From NCBI RefSeq assembly GCF_021502675.1, contig NZ_JAKFHA010000017.1:75542-139541 (forward strand): a stretch of DNA of 64,000 nt, read 5' to 3'. The position numbers were made by a program, and so were the translations under genes. Positions 39,020 to 47,757 of this stretch are shown here, piece after piece. This DNA is from Yinghuangia soli. GTDB lineage: Bacteria > Actinomycetota > Actinomycetes > Streptomycetales > Streptomycetaceae. The first letter of the stretch is position 1. Each line of letters starts with the position of its first letter. The notes below the pieces were generated by a model that saw nothing but the letters and a program-made list of their open reading frames with translations, searched no databases and had not been told where the DNA came from.

Positions 39020-41422
39020 ATGACCGCATCAGAGAACCCCGGGACCTCCGCTTCCGACGCGTCGGGGACATCCGGCCCGTCGGGTCCGTCCGCGACAGGA
39101 TCCGCGCGGCGGCGCGACCCGTACGCGGGCTTCGCCGGCCGTGTCGGGCGTACTTTCGCGGCGTCGGAACCGGCCTGGACCGGCAAGTCCGCGGCCCGGC
39201 CCGGCGCGCCGAACATCGTCGTCGTGCTGATCGACGACATGGGCTACAGCGATATCGGCCCGTTCGGCTCGGAGATCCCCACGCCGACCCTCGACAAGCT
39301 GGCCGAGCGCGGCGTGCGGCTGACGAACTACCACACGATGCCGCTGTGCTCGCCGGCCCGCGCGGCGCTGCTGACCGGCCTGAATCCGCACCGGGTCGGG
39401 TACTCGTTCGTGGCGAACGCCGACCCCGGCTTCCCCGGGTACGCGATGGAGATCGCCGACGACATCCCCACGCTGCCGCAGCTGCTGCACGATGCCGGGT
39501 ACGCGACCTTCGCGGTCGGCAAGTGGCATCTGGTGCGCGACTCGGCGTCGAACGCCGCGGACGACCGGCGCAACTGGCCGCTGCAGAAGGGCTTCGACCG
39601 CTACTACGGCGTCCTCGAAGGCCTGACCAGTCTCTTCCACCCGCATCAACTGGTGCGCGACAACAGCCCGTTGGACATCGACGAGCTGCCCGACGACTAC
39701 TACTACACCGACGACATCACCGACGAAGCCCTCGGCATGATCAAGTCGCTGCGCGCGCACGACGCCGACAAGCCGTTCTTCCTGTACGTCGCGCACAACG
39801 CGGTGCACGGCCCGCTGCAGGCGAAGGAAGCCGACATCGAGCGGCAGCGCGGCCGCTACGACGGCGGCTGGGACGCGCTGCGCGAGACCCGCTTCGCGCA
39901 GCAGATCGCGGACGGCCTCTTCCCGTCCGACACCCGGCTGCCGCGCCGCAACTTCGAGCGCGGCCACGAAGTCGGCGCCTGGGACGACGTACCCGAGGAG
40001 ACGCGCGCGCTGTACGCCCGCTACATGGAGGTGTACGCGGCGATGGTCGACAACATCGACCAGAACCTCGGCCGGGTGACCGCCCTGCTCGAAGACCTCG
40101 GCGAACTCGACAACACCATCATCGTGTTCACCTCGGACAACGGCGGCACGGGCGAGGGCGGCGCGGAGGGCACCCGGGCGTACTTCAAGCGCTTCATCCA
40201 CCACCCGGGGCTGCCGGACGACTGGAACGGCGACGTCGAACGCGAACTGGACCTGGTGGGCGGCCCGCGCAGCCTGATCCACTACCCGCGCGGGTGGGGC
40301 ATGGCGTCCAACACGCCGTTCCGGCTCTACAAGGGGCAGACGTACGCGGGCGGTGTGCGGGTGCCGTTCGTGCTGTCCTGGCCGGCCGGGCTGCCGCGGG
40401 CGTCCGCGGACGACACGGGCGTGCGGGGGCAGTACCAGTACGTCACCGACTTGCTGCCCACGCTGCTGGACCTCGCGGGCGTCGAACGCCCGGAGGAGCG
40501 CGGCGGGGCACCCACCCAGGAACTGGACGGCGGCTCGTTCACGCCGGTGCTGGCGTCTCCCTCCGCCCCGTCCGAACACGTCGAGCAGTACAGCGAGATG
40601 ACCGGCAACCGGAGCTACTACCGGCACCCGTACAAGCTTGTGACGCAGCACCAGTTCGGGGCGGAGTACGACGACGGCGAATGGGCGCTGTACGACATCG
40701 AGAGCGACCCGACCGAGATCGTCGACCTCGCCGACCTCTACCCCGACGTCGTCAAGGAGCTGTCCCAGGCCTGGGAGGAAGCCGCGTGGCGCAACGGCGT
40801 GTTCCCGCTCGCCGATGCCAGCGGCGCGCTGGTCTTCCGCGGCCCGGACGAGGAGGCCCTGCGGCGGCCGGTCCGCATCCTGGCGGGCACCCCGGAGTTG
40901 GAGCGCTACCGCTCGGCGAAGCTCACGTCGTTCCGCGACTTCGAAGCGGTGATCGAGATCGCCCGGCACGGCGCCGAGGACGCGGGCGTGCTGCTGTCGC
41001 ACGGTGACCAGGGCGGCGGCTACAGCGTGTACGTCGAGGACGGGCACCTGTGGTTCGCCTTCAACGAGTACGGCGTGCTGCACACCGTGGACGCGGGCGA
41101 ACTGGCCCCCGGGCCGCACGTGGTGGCGCTGCACGCCCACACCCGGCCGCGGTTCCGGTGGGACTTCGTGGTGACCGTGGACGGCGACGACGTGGCCTGG
41201 CTGGAAGGCGTCCACCTGCTGATCGGGATGGCCCCGCTGCAGGGCATCAGCGTGGGCGTGGACCGCAAGTCGCCGGTGTCGTGGCCGGTGTACGAGCGGC
41301 ACGGCTCCTTCCGCTACACGGGCGACCTGCGGGCGGTCACGTACTCCCCCGGCGCGCCGGCGGCGTACGACCCGGAGACGGTGCTCCGCACGCTGCGGGA
41401 GGCGGCGGCGACGTACGAGTAG
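39020..41422 (+). CDS. Arylsulfatase/sulfatase, type I (formylglycine), AtsD-like
   Basis: Sulfate-ester hydrolase, 800 residues. Metal site IDDMGYSDIG (71-80); formylglycine motif LCSPARAALLTG with Cys110 to be oxidised by a formylglycine-generating enzyme; GKWHLVRD; DNGGTGEGG for the second metal/Asp-Asn pair. After the alpha/beta sulfatase domain (to about 600) a C-terminal beta-rich part (GAEDAGVLLSHGDQGGGYSV, GPHVVALHAHTRPRFRWDFV) looks like a ConA/LamG-type module. No signal peptide: the Ser/Thr/Gly-rich start is hydrophilic, so it acts in the cytoplasm after import. It ends the ABC operon, 14 nt after the ATPase. Length resembles mycobacterial AtsD-type enzymes. Confidence 0.93.
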   Translation: MTASENPGTSASDASGTSGPSGPSATGSARRRDPYAGFAGRVGRTFAASEPAWTGKSAARPGAPNIVVVLIDDMGYSDIGPFGSEIPTPTLDKLAERGVRLTNYHTMPLCSPARAALLTGLNPHRVGYSFVANADPGFPGYAMEIADDIPTLPQLLHDAGYATFAVGKWHLVRDSASNAADDRRNWPLQKGFDRYYGVLEGLTSLFHPHQLVRDNSPLDIDELPDDYYYTDDITDEALGMIKSLRAHDADKPFFLYVAHNAVHGPLQAKEADIERQRGRYDGGWDALRETRFAQQIADGLFPSDTRLPRRNFERGHEVGAWDDVPEETRALYARYMEVYAAMVDNIDQNLGRVTALLEDLGELDNTIIVFTSDNGGTGEGGAEGTRAYFKRFIHHPGLPDDWNGDVERELDLVGGPRSLIHYPRGWGMASNTPFRLYKGQTYAGGVRVPFVLSWPAGLPRASADDTGVRGQYQYVTDLLPTLLDLAGVERPEERGGAPTQELDGGSFTPVLASPSAPSEHVEQYSEMTGNRSYYRHPYKLVTQHQFGAEYDDGEWALYDIESDPTEIVDLADLYPDVVKELSQAWEEAAWRNGVFPLADASGALVFRGPDEEALRRPVRILAGTPELERYRSAKLTSFRDFEAVIEIARHGAEDAGVLLSHGDQGGGYSVYVEDGHLWFAFNEYGVLHTVDAGELAPGPHVVALHAHTRPRFRWDFVVTVDGDDVAWLEGVHLLIGMAPLQGISVGVDRKSPVSWPVYERHGSFRYTGDLRAVTYSPGAPAAYDPETVLRTLREAAATYE

Positions 41423-41435
41423 ATCGTGTGCGGTC

Positions 41436-41474
41436 CTGCGGCCCGCCCCGGAACGAATCCGGGTCGGGCCGCAG
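41436..41474. terminator. Bidirectional terminator hairpin after the sulfatase
   Basis: Perfect 10-bp arms (41436-41445 with 41465-41474), with additional pairing inside, between convergent sulfatase (ends 41422) and ATPase (ends 41488) genes. Confidence 0.75.
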
Positions 41475-41487
41475 TGCTGCCCCCGCG

Positions 41488-42927
41488 CTAACGCCAGGCA
41501 GCGACCACGTCCTCGGCCCCCCAGACCAGGTCCGCCGCTTCCGAGTCGACCCCGCGGACGCCGGACAGCGAGACGACCGCCAGGCCCGTGCGCCCGGCTT
41601 CGAATCCCGGGACACTCGGAGCCGCCGCGGCCAGCGCGGCGAAGTCCCGGGCGTCGAACCGCCCGGCGAGCCATTTCACGGACCCGACGAACCCGATGCG
41701 CCGAGCGACCGGGCTGCGGTCCGCACCCACGAGGTCCACCTCGGGATCGAACTTCCGGTTCCACCACCCGCCGACCGCCTCGACGTCCTCCCAGGGCAAG
41801 GCGCCGTCCAGTGCGGCGAGTTCGAGCGCTTCGCGAACGAGCGGCTCGACGGCCCGCCCACGCCACGCCGGCCACCGGCGTTCGACCAGCCGGAACGCGG
41901 CTTCGGGGCGACCGCGGCGCACTTGGGCGACGACGTCGCGGAGTATCGCCAGGTAGAGCCGCAGACTGCTGTCGGCGACCCGGTAGAGGGAGGGCTTGCC
42001 GGGCTGCGTGGAGAGCGGCTCGTCGATGGCGAGGACGCGCTTCTCCGAGGCCAAGCGCCGCAGCACCGGAGTCAAGGTGCCGGAAGGTACGGCGCCTTCG
42101 TGGTTTCCGGCGGTCGCCGCGATGTTCGCGAACGTACGGTCTCCGCCCCCGACCGCCTCCAGTACCCGGCGGCTATGGTCCGGCGCCGGGAACTCCGCCA
42201 TGAGCGCCGACTCGGGCACACCAAATACCGGCGAAGCAGGGTCGGAGCACTCCGCTTCGAGGAAGTCCAAGGCAGGCGTCCCGTGCGGCCAGGCGCGGAG
42301 AATGCCCGGAAGGCCGCCGGACACCAGGTGTGCGTCGACGGTGTCCGCCGCGGACAGTCCCAGTGCAGTCCTGGTCTCGCCTGGGTTCAGGGGCCCCAGC
42401 TCCATATTGTCCGCACGGCCGTAGAACGGCCGATCGTAGGCGGTGAGGCGATCCATCATGTGAAGGTCGCTTCCCAGGAGGAGCAGGAGCACCGGGCGGG
42501 TCGACAGCAGCCGGTCCCATGCTGTCTGGAGCGCGCCGTCGAAGACAGGGTCTTGCTCGGCGAGCCACGGCAACTCGTCGAGCACCACGACCGCAGGGCG
42601 CGGCGGGAGCACCGCGGCCAGGGCACGGAACGCGTCCGGCCAGCTCCCGCTGCCCGCGGGCACGAGCTCGCGGTCGCTCGGCACCGACGAATCGGCCAGC
42701 GTCCTCATGAAATCGGCGACCGCCTCGACCGGCGATGCCCCCTTCGTGGCCGCGAAGAACACGTACGGCACCTCGGCCCGGTCGCAGAATTCCTGGACCA
42801 GACGAGACTTGCCGACTTGCCGGCGACCGCGCAGCGCAAGCGCGGCGCCCGTACCGGACGCGGTGACCCTGGCCAGCCGCTTGGCCAGCAAGTCGAGCTC
42901 GGCCTGGCGCCCGACGAACGATGGCAC
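41488..42927 (-). CDS. AAA-type ATPase with C-terminal DUF234-like domain
   Basis: About 479 residues. The N-terminal archaeal-type ATPase has FVGRQAELDLLAKRLARV, Walker A LRGRRQVGKSRLVQEF, Walker B AVVVLDELPWLAEQDPVF and a sensor LLLLLGSDLHMM. A winged helix follows (NIAATAGNHEGAVPSGTLTP). The C-terminal DUF234-like part (KFDPEVDLVGAD, RIGFVGSVKWLAGRFDARDF) has a nuclease-like E/D-x-D-L-V pattern. The function of this class is unknown; defence or toxin links are suspected. Start uncertain: GTG 42927 is 10 nt from a perfect GGAGGT (42938-42943); GTG 42933 and ATG 42957 are alternatives, the last lying beside the palindrome cluster. Confidence 0.8.
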   Translation of the reverse strand: MPSFVGRQAELDLLAKRLARVTASGTGAALALRGRRQVGKSRLVQEFCDRAEVPYVFFAATKGASPVEAVADFMRTLADSSVPSDRELVPAGSGSWPDAFRALAAVLPPRPAVVVLDELPWLAEQDPVFDGALQTAWDRLLSTRPVLLLLLGSDLHMMDRLTAYDRPFYGRADNMELGPLNPGETRTALGLSAADTVDAHLVSGGLPGILRAWPHGTPALDFLEAECSDPASPVFGVPESALMAEFPAPDHSRRVLEAVGGGDRTFANIAATAGNHEGAVPSGTLTPVLRRLASEKRVLAIDEPLSTQPGKPSLYRVADSSLRLYLAILRDVVAQVRRGRPEAAFRLVERRWPAWRGRAVEPLVREALELAALDGALPWEDVEAVGGWWNRKFDPEVDLVGADRSPVARRIGFVGSVKWLAGRFDARDFAALAAAAPSVPGFEAGRTGLAVVSLSGVRGVDSEAADLVWGAEDVVAAWR

Positions 42928-42961
42928 GGCCACGATTACCTCCAGGGTGGATCGCATCTAG

Positions 42962-42990
42962 GTAGATTCAATCTACGTAGATTGATCCTA
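42962..42990. promoter_or_regulatory. AT-rich palindrome cluster at the ATPase 5' end
   Basis: GTAGATTCAATCTAC (42962-42976) is a perfect 7-1-7 palindrome; it overlaps the palindrome ATCTACGTAGAT (42971-42982), and a third partial GTAGATT half site follows. The composition contrasts strongly with the GC-rich surroundings. Probable operator/promoter of the ATPase gene. Confidence 0.6.
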
Positions 42991-43046
42991 CGAGACTTCG
43001 CCCGCGCAGGCGAGGCTCGCTTGGTCGCGCTTGGAGGGCTTCTCGG

Positions 43047-43163
43047 ATGTCGGGTGCACGGGCGGTTGCAAAGGCCAGGAAGTCGGCAAAGCTCGCAGAG
43101 CAAGGCGGCGGCATCGCGGATGTCACGGCGATCAGCCGCCGGGTAGTCAAGGGGCGGACGTGA
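43047..43163 (+). CDS. Small unknown ORF (possible gene remnant)
   Basis: 38 codons from ATG 43047 with GGAGGG about 10 nt upstream; the peptide starts MSGARAVAKARKSAKLAEQG and is basic. Its codon use (GTT, GCA, AAG) is less GC-biased than its neighbours, and it lies next to the AT-rich palindromes. No family recognised. It could be a real micro-protein, a truncated remnant brought in with the ATPase gene, or chance. Confidence 0.25.
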   Translation: MSGARAVAKARKSAKLAEQGGGIADVTAISRRVVKGRT

Positions 43164-43176
43164 CGATGGTCAAGCA

Positions 43177-43213
43177 ACGGCCCGCCGCAGGAGACGGAGC
43201 TGCGGCGGGCCGT
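43177..43213 (-). terminator. Terminator hairpin of phenylalanine 4-monooxygenase
   Basis: Perfect 14-bp arms (43177-43190 and 43200-43213), loop 9, starting 22 nt after the stop. Confidence 0.8.
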
Positions 43214-43234
43214 GGGAGCCGGCATAGGTGCCGG

Positions 43235-44122
43235 TCAGGAGACCGGGAGGGCCAGGCGGGCGATGGAGTCGTCGTCGCAGGTGGCCCAGAAGGCGCCGAC
43301 CACGTCTTCGAGGTGGTCCATGGACTCCGCGCGGAACAGCACGTCCTGGTAGTGCGTGATGTCGTACGACGTCGTGCCCATCGCGGCCAGCTCCAGCGGG
43401 CGGATGTCCATGCCGCGGAACTCGCGGATCTCGCCGTAGGAGGAGAGGATCCCGGCGCCGTAGGCCTTGAGCTCGCCGCCCTCGGCCATGACGCCGAACT
43501 CGAGGGTGAACCAGAAGACCTTGGAGACGAATTCGAGGGCCTCGCGGCTCTCCACTCGGCGGGCGGCCTCACCGGCCAGCCGGTACAGGGCCGCGAACCG
43601 GTCGCTGGCCAGCGCGTTCGCGTGGCCGATGACCTCGTGGATCACGTCCGGCTCGGGGGTGTACAGCGGAACGCTGTGGTGCCGGATGTACTGCGTGGAG
43701 TGGAAGTACGAGTCGGCCAGTGTGCCGTAGAACTCGCGCAGCTCGACCAGGCCCGCGGCCGGCAGATAGCGGAAGCCGGTCAGCGGGGCGAGCCACTCGC
43801 TGACCTCCTGCAGCTGCGGGATGCGGTCCTTGGGAAGGTTCAGGCGCTCGTACCCGTGCAGGTACTCCGCGACCGCGAGCTCCTGGTGCGCGACGGCCAG
43901 CTCGGCCGACACGATCCGCCAGACCTCGTGCTCCTCGGGGGTGTAGTCCACCACCGGGATCGGTTCGCCCTGCTGGTGCTGCATCGCAAGTTCCGCGATG
44001 CGGTTGCGCCGTTCGCGGTACACCGGGTCGGCGAAACCGGGGTGGCTGCGGGACAGCTCGACCTCGATGCTGCCGTCGGCACGCCGGGTCACCGGGGCCA
44101 GGTACTGCGCTTCCTCGAACAT
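43235..44122 (-). CDS. phhA: Phenylalanine 4-monooxygenase
   Basis: Pterin-dependent non-haem iron aromatic amino-acid hydroxylase converting phenylalanine to tyrosine. 295 residues, catalytic domain only, as in bacteria. The iron ligands are in PDVIHEVIGHANAL (His162, His167) and FWFTLEFGV (Glu208). RYLPAAGLVELREFYGTLAD and YIRHHSVPLYTPEPDVIHEV are family regions. ATG 44122 has GAGGAGG 6 nt upstream. Monocistronic, with its own terminator and a divergent neighbour. No pterin-recycling dehydratase is visible in the window. Confidence 0.94.
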   Translation of the reverse strand: MFEEAQYLAPVTRRADGSIEVELSRSHPGFADPVYRERRNRIAELAMQHQQGEPIPVVDYTPEEHEVWRIVSAELAVAHQELAVAEYLHGYERLNLPKDRIPQLQEVSEWLAPLTGFRYLPAAGLVELREFYGTLADSYFHSTQYIRHHSVPLYTPEPDVIHEVIGHANALASDRFAALYRLAGEAARRVESREALEFVSKVFWFTLEFGVMAEGGELKAYGAGILSSYGEIREFRGMDIRPLELAAMGTTSYDITHYQDVLFRAESMDHLEDVVGAFWATCDDDSIARLALPVS

Positions 44123-44429
44123 CGCCGCCTCCTCGTGGGGCCGGACGGAACCGGTGGATGAGGAGAAAACCGCACGGCGGCACCGCACCAGAGCGCGTGC
44201 GACGGTGGTCGCCCGGCCCACTATGCCCAGTATGCGCCGACATGCCGCGGGTGACGGCTCGACACGTACGCCCGGGCTTGCTGCGGTACGCCTTGCGAGG
44301 GATCGCCTCGACTGCCCCCATCGGATACCCACCTCCGGCCCGGAAGCAAGATCCACCGCGAGAAAGGTGGCCTGCACCCGGCAATCCGCGCCGGGCGGAT
44401 CCCGACCGCGGCCGCACGCGATGCCCCTC

Positions 44430-44444
44430 TAGACTCGCCGCCCA
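44430..44444 (+). promoter_or_regulatory. Leaderless promoter of the DUF2199 gene
   Basis: TAGACT (44430-44435) is 8 nt before the ATG, so transcription would start at or next to the start codon; no SD is present. No other motif was recognised in the 321-bp divergent gap 44123-44443. Confidence 0.5.
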
Positions 44445-44956
44445 TGGCGAGCGGACAGGATCAGGACTTCGCGTGCGAGTGCTGCGGCGGGCAGCACGAA
44501 GGGCCCGCGATGTCCTACGGTGCCGACGCCCCCGCCCCGTGGCGGCCGCGCCACGCCAGAGGCCGGAAGAGCGAGCTGGGCACGGACCTTTGCGTGATCA
44601 AGGGGCGCCACTTCTTCATCCGCGGGCTCGTCGAGATCCCGGTGCTCGGAACCGACGAGAGCTTCTCCTGGGGCGTCTGGGCCTCGCTGAGCCGGACGAA
44701 CTTCGTGCGGGCGCAGGAGCTCTGGGACGATCCCGACCGCACGGAGGAGCCCCCGTACTTCGGCTGGCTGTGCACGGCGCTGCCCGGCTACCGTCCGGGC
44801 ACGCTCCACCTCAAGACCAACGTGCACACGCGCGCGGTCGGGCAGCGGCCGTTCATCGAATTGGAGCCGACGGACCATCCGCTGGCCGTGGAGCAGCGCG
44901 AGGGGATCACCATGGACCGGGTGCGGGAGATTGCCGCGCTGGTCATGGGCGGGTGA
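44444..44956 (+). CDS. DUF2199 domain-containing protein
   Basis: 170 residues. A putative zinc-finger-like start FACECCGGQHEGPAMSYG (Cys-x-x-Cys and His) is followed by the DUF2199 core: CVIKGRHFFIRGLVEIPVLG, FSWGVWASLS, PPYFGWLCTALPGY, TLHLKTNVHTRAVGQRPFIE and LEPTDHPLAVEQREGIT. The function of the family is not established. It starts at ATG 44444, probably from a leaderless mRNA. Its end is 15 bp from the convergent lipoprotein gene. Confidence 0.88.
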   Translation: MASGQDQDFACECCGGQHEGPAMSYGADAPAPWRPRHARGRKSELGTDLCVIKGRHFFIRGLVEIPVLGTDESFSWGVWASLSRTNFVRAQELWDDPDRTEEPPYFGWLCTALPGYRPGTLHLKTNVHTRAVGQRPFIELEPTDHPLAVEQREGITMDRVREIAALVMGG

Positions 44957-44971
44957 CGGGGGCAGTCGGGC

Positions 44972-45661
44972 CTACTGCTGCTGGGCTGCGGCGAGCTTGT
45001 CCACCTGGGCCTTGATGAGGGGCTCGGGGATGGGGACGGACTTGGCTCGGGCGACGTTCATCGTGGTGGTGATGACGAGCGCGGAGCCCTTGCGGACGAC
45101 GGTGTGCGGGATGGTGATGGTCTCGCCTTCCGCGCCGACGGCCAGTTCGAAGTAGAGGGCGGCGTCGCCGAGGGCCGGGGCGGGAGCCGTGGTCACCGCG
45201 GCCGGGGAGACTCCCCCGCCTTCCTGCTTGATGCCGAAGCCGGTGCAGCCGGGCAGCGCGGCGGTCGCGGCGGCGAGGAGGGCGGCGGCGTCCCCCTCCT
45301 TGTACTGGTTGATGCCGAGGTGCGAGGCGCCCTGCTCCTGGCCCGCGCCGAGGAGGCCGACGTCGACCTGGGCGGTCGGAGCGATCCCGGCGCTGCGGCC
45401 GGACACCAGGTCCATGACGGGCTGGCAGGCGGCCCGGTCGGCCTGGGCGATCTCGTCCTTCTCGACGTCCTTGCCGCCGCCGGCCAGCTCCCAGCCCTGG
45501 GGCAGCTCTGCCTGGGTGAGGAGTGCGGCTTCGAGGGCCTTCTGGTCGAGGGCGTCCGGGGCAGTCCTGCCGCCGTCCGAGTCGCTGCAGGCAGCAACCG
45601 CGAGCAGCAGCGGGACGGTCAGGAGAGCGGACAGGGCGGTACGGCCGGACGGCAGGCGCAT
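44972..45661 (-). CDS. Secreted lipoprotein, two-Cys sensor-like family (member 3)
   Basis: 229 residues, the shortest paralogue. Signal peptide and lipobox VAAC, almost no linker, then LEAALLTQAELPQGWEL, first Cys in AACQPVMDLV, second in PGCTGFGI, and a C-terminal helix LIKAQVDKLAAAQQQ. The two conserved Cys probably form a disulfide in the mature domain. Start ATG 45661. It is the last of five tandem copies transcribed leftward. Function unknown; the set probably presents related extracytoplasmic sensor or binding domains. Only the linker length and surface residues differ much between copies. Confidence 0.8.
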   Translation of the reverse strand: MRLPSGRTALSALLTVPLLLAVAACSDSDGGRTAPDALDQKALEAALLTQAELPQGWELAGGGKDVEKDEIAQADRAACQPVMDLVSGRSAGIAPTAQVDVGLLGAGQEQGASHLGINQYKEGDAAALLAAATAALPGCTGFGIKQEGGGVSPAAVTTAPAPALGDAALYFELAVGAEGETITIPHTVVRKGSALVITTTMNVARAKSVPIPEPLIKAQVDKLAAAQQQ

Positions 45662-45737
45662 GGACTTCCTCGGGCAGCGGACGGGCGGGGACGCCGTGCC
45701 CGCCAGCGTACGGCGTGCCCGGACCTGCCCGTGGTGG

Positions 45738-45786
45738 CCGCCGGGCGCGGCTGCGGTGTGGGCCGCGGCCGCGCGCCCGGCGGTGG
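45738..45786 (-). terminator. Hairpin between lipoprotein members 4 and 3
   Basis: GC-rich arms of about 14 bp with a 2-nt bulge, starting 17 nt past the member 4 stop. Confidence 0.45.
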
Positions 45787-45802
45787 CGTACCGGTCGCGG
45801 GG

Positions 45803-46618
45803 TCAGCTCTTCTGCGCGGCGGCGATCTTCTCGACCTGGGCCTTGATGACGGCGTTGTCGATGGGCTTGGCCGACGAGCCGTTCATGTCCAGGCCCTGGG
45901 CGCCGACCAGAACGGATCCGGAGCGCACGAAGACGATCGGGGCGTCGAAGGTCATCCCCTCGGCGGACATGTTCACGCTCAGGCCGAGGCTCTCGTCGCC
46001 CGCCTTGGCGCCGGCCGCCAAGGCGACCTTGTACGTGACCATCGTGCCGTCGGAGTCGGCGGTGAACTCCGCGCAGGACGGGACCGCCTTCTTCGCCGCG
46101 GCGAGCACCTTGGCGGCTTCGCCGCTCGGGAACGACAGGAGGCCGACGTTGTAGGTGGTGGTCGGCGCGCTCGTCGTCTGCAGCTCGGCGCTGGCCCGGC
46201 CGACGCCCTTGACGGGACCGGAGGCGTTGAGCAGGTCGGCGAGCGGCTGGCACGCGGGCGTGGAGGCCTTCGACGCGCCGGTCGGCTCGTCCTCCTCGTC
46301 CGGCTCGACCGTCCAGCCTGACGGGAGGTCGCCCGCGGCTACCAGCGCCGAGGTGAGCTGCGCGGTGGTGAGCGTCTTGCCGCCGCCGTTCGAACCACCG
46401 CCGGAGCCGGCATTCGCGCCGCCGGCCGGGGTGCTTGCGGAGCCGCCCGAGGACCCGCCCGCGGAACCGCCGCCCGTGCTCTCGGCGCCCGGGGTCTGCG
46501 CACCCGTGGCGCCGGCCGACTTGGCGTCTTCCTTCTTGTCGTCGGAGCCGCAGGCGGTGGCCAGGAACAGGAGCGGGACTGCGGCGACGGTGATCAGGCG
46601 GCGCGATGCGTGGCGCAT
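45803..46618 (-). CDS. Secreted lipoprotein, two-Cys sensor-like family (member 4)
   Basis: 271 residues. Signal peptide MRHASRRLITVAAVPLLFLA with lipobox TAC; a long Gly/Ser/Ala-rich linker to about residue 80; LTSALVAAGDLPSGWTV; first Cys in PACQPLADLL; second in PSCAEFTA; C-terminal VIKAQVEKIAAAQKS. ATG 46618 has AGAGGAATCC upstream. Second from the left in the tandem array. The Gly/Ser linker would hold the domain away from the membrane. Function unknown. Confidence 0.8.
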   Translation of the reverse strand: MRHASRRLITVAAVPLLFLATACGSDDKKEDAKSAGATGAQTPGAESTGGGSAGGSSGGSASTPAGGANAGSGGGSNGGGKTLTTAQLTSALVAAGDLPSGWTVEPDEEDEPTGASKASTPACQPLADLLNASGPVKGVGRASAELQTTSAPTTTYNVGLLSFPSGEAAKVLAAAKKAVPSCAEFTADSDGTMVTYKVALAAGAKAGDESLGLSVNMSAEGMTFDAPIVFVRSGSVLVGAQGLDMNGSSAKPIDNAVIKAQVEKIAAAQKS

Positions 46619-46787
46619 GGATTCCTCTTGTCTGAGCGGGACGCGGAAGGAGACGTGCGGGCGGGAATCATCGCGCATCGTTTGGTTGGCGCTGACGTCG
46701 GGTCAGGTCCGCATGCCGCCGGACAGGGCTGCGGCGGTGCGCGGCGCATCGCTGCGGCCGCGCACCGCCTGCCCGGAGGGTGGGTTT

Positions 46788-46812
46788 TCCGGGGACCCCC
46801 GCGGGCCCCGGA
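46788..46812 (-). terminator. Hairpin directly after lipoprotein member 5
   Basis: Perfect 7-bp arms (46788-46794 with 46806-46812) abutting the stop codon of the gene ending at 46813. Confidence 0.5.
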
Positions 46813-47637
46813 TCAGCCCTTCAGCGCCGCGACGACCTTGTCGACCTGCGTCTTGACCTGCGCGTCCGGCACGAACTCGGCGTTGTACGCGGTGCTTTCG
46901 GAGCGGCCGACCATCTTCACGAGCACGGCGCCGGAGCGGACGAGCTGGACGCTGGCCGAAATCGCCGGTTCCGAGGGGTCCTTCATCGTCTTCGGGTCGC
47001 CCCAGGTCACGCTGATCCACAGCGAGGCATCGCCCATCTTGGGCTGGTGGTCGCCGAAGCTGAACTGGTAGGCGGTCTTCTCGTCCTTGGTGTTGAGCGC
47101 CTCGAACTCCAGGCACTCGTGCTCACCGGCGATCTTGAGCGCGGCGTCCAACTGCTTCGAGACCGCCTCGGCGCTCTCGAAGCGGGCGATCGACAGGTCG
47201 ACCCAACTGCCCTTGTCCGCCGCGGACTCCAGGACCTCGCCGACGTGCACCGCGGGCTTCGGGGTGGACCCGGTCAGCAGGTCGAGCAGCGGCTGGCACT
47301 TCGCGGCGGCGGGCACGGCCTTCATCCCAATGCTGCCGTAGACCGTGCTCTTGGCCTGCTTGACGGTCCAGCCGGGGCCCAGGTCCTTCTGCGTGACGAG
47401 CAGGGCCTGGAGTTCGGAGATGTTGAGCGCCTTGCCGGGCGCCTGCGGGGCGCCGGTGGACGGTGCTCCGGTCGGCGCGGCGGATCCGGTCGCGGCGGGC
47501 GGCGACGCGGGCGCGGAGGACTGCGCGGCGTTGTCGGCCTTCGCGTCCTTGTCCTTGTCGTCGCCGAGGCAGGCGGTGGTGAGGAGAAGCAGCGGTACGA
47601 GAGCCGCACCGGCTATGCGTGCGCGGGCAGAGCGCAT
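46813..47637 (-). CDS. Secreted lipoprotein, two-Cys sensor-like family (member 5)
   Basis: 274 residues. Signal peptide with lipobox TTAC, Asp/Lys then Pro/Ala/Ser linker, NISELQALLVTQKDLGPGW, first Cys in AKCQPLLDLLTG, second in HECLEFEA, and end VKTQVDKVVAALKG. ATG 47637 with GAGG upstream. Middle gene of the array. It shares the 'ALLxxxDLxxGW' entry and the 'Cys-Gln-Pro-Leu' motif with members 3, 4 and 7. Function unknown. Confidence 0.8.
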   Translation of the reverse strand: MRSARARIAGAALVPLLLLTTACLGDDKDKDAKADNAAQSSAPASPPAATGSAAPTGAPSTGAPQAPGKALNISELQALLVTQKDLGPGWTVKQAKSTVYGSIGMKAVPAAAKCQPLLDLLTGSTPKPAVHVGEVLESAADKGSWVDLSIARFESAEAVSKQLDAALKIAGEHECLEFEALNTKDEKTAYQFSFGDHQPKMGDASLWISVTWGDPKTMKDPSEPAISASVQLVRSGAVLVKMVGRSESTAYNAEFVPDAQVKTQVDKVVAALKG

Positions 47638-47672
47638 GGGGAGAACCTCGTCGTTTCCGTGGGGGGACGGCA

Positions 47673-47705
47673 GAACGGGACGGCCTGTGCGTGGCCGTCC
47701 CGTTC
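47673..47705 (-). terminator. Terminator hairpin between lipoprotein members 6 and 5
   Basis: Perfect 13-bp arms (47673-47685 with 47693-47705), loop 7. Next to it is an 11-bp direct repeat ATGATCACGTA at 47708-47718 and 47722-47732. Confidence 0.7.
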
Positions 47706-47757
47706 CCATGATCACGTACTGATGATCACGTAGTGCTGGGACGCCGCCCGCCCCACG

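Noticed and set aside
42968-43225. 85-codon minus-strand ORF over the ATPase upstream region
   Set aside because: Crosses the palindrome cluster and terminator, has no SD, and resembles no family.
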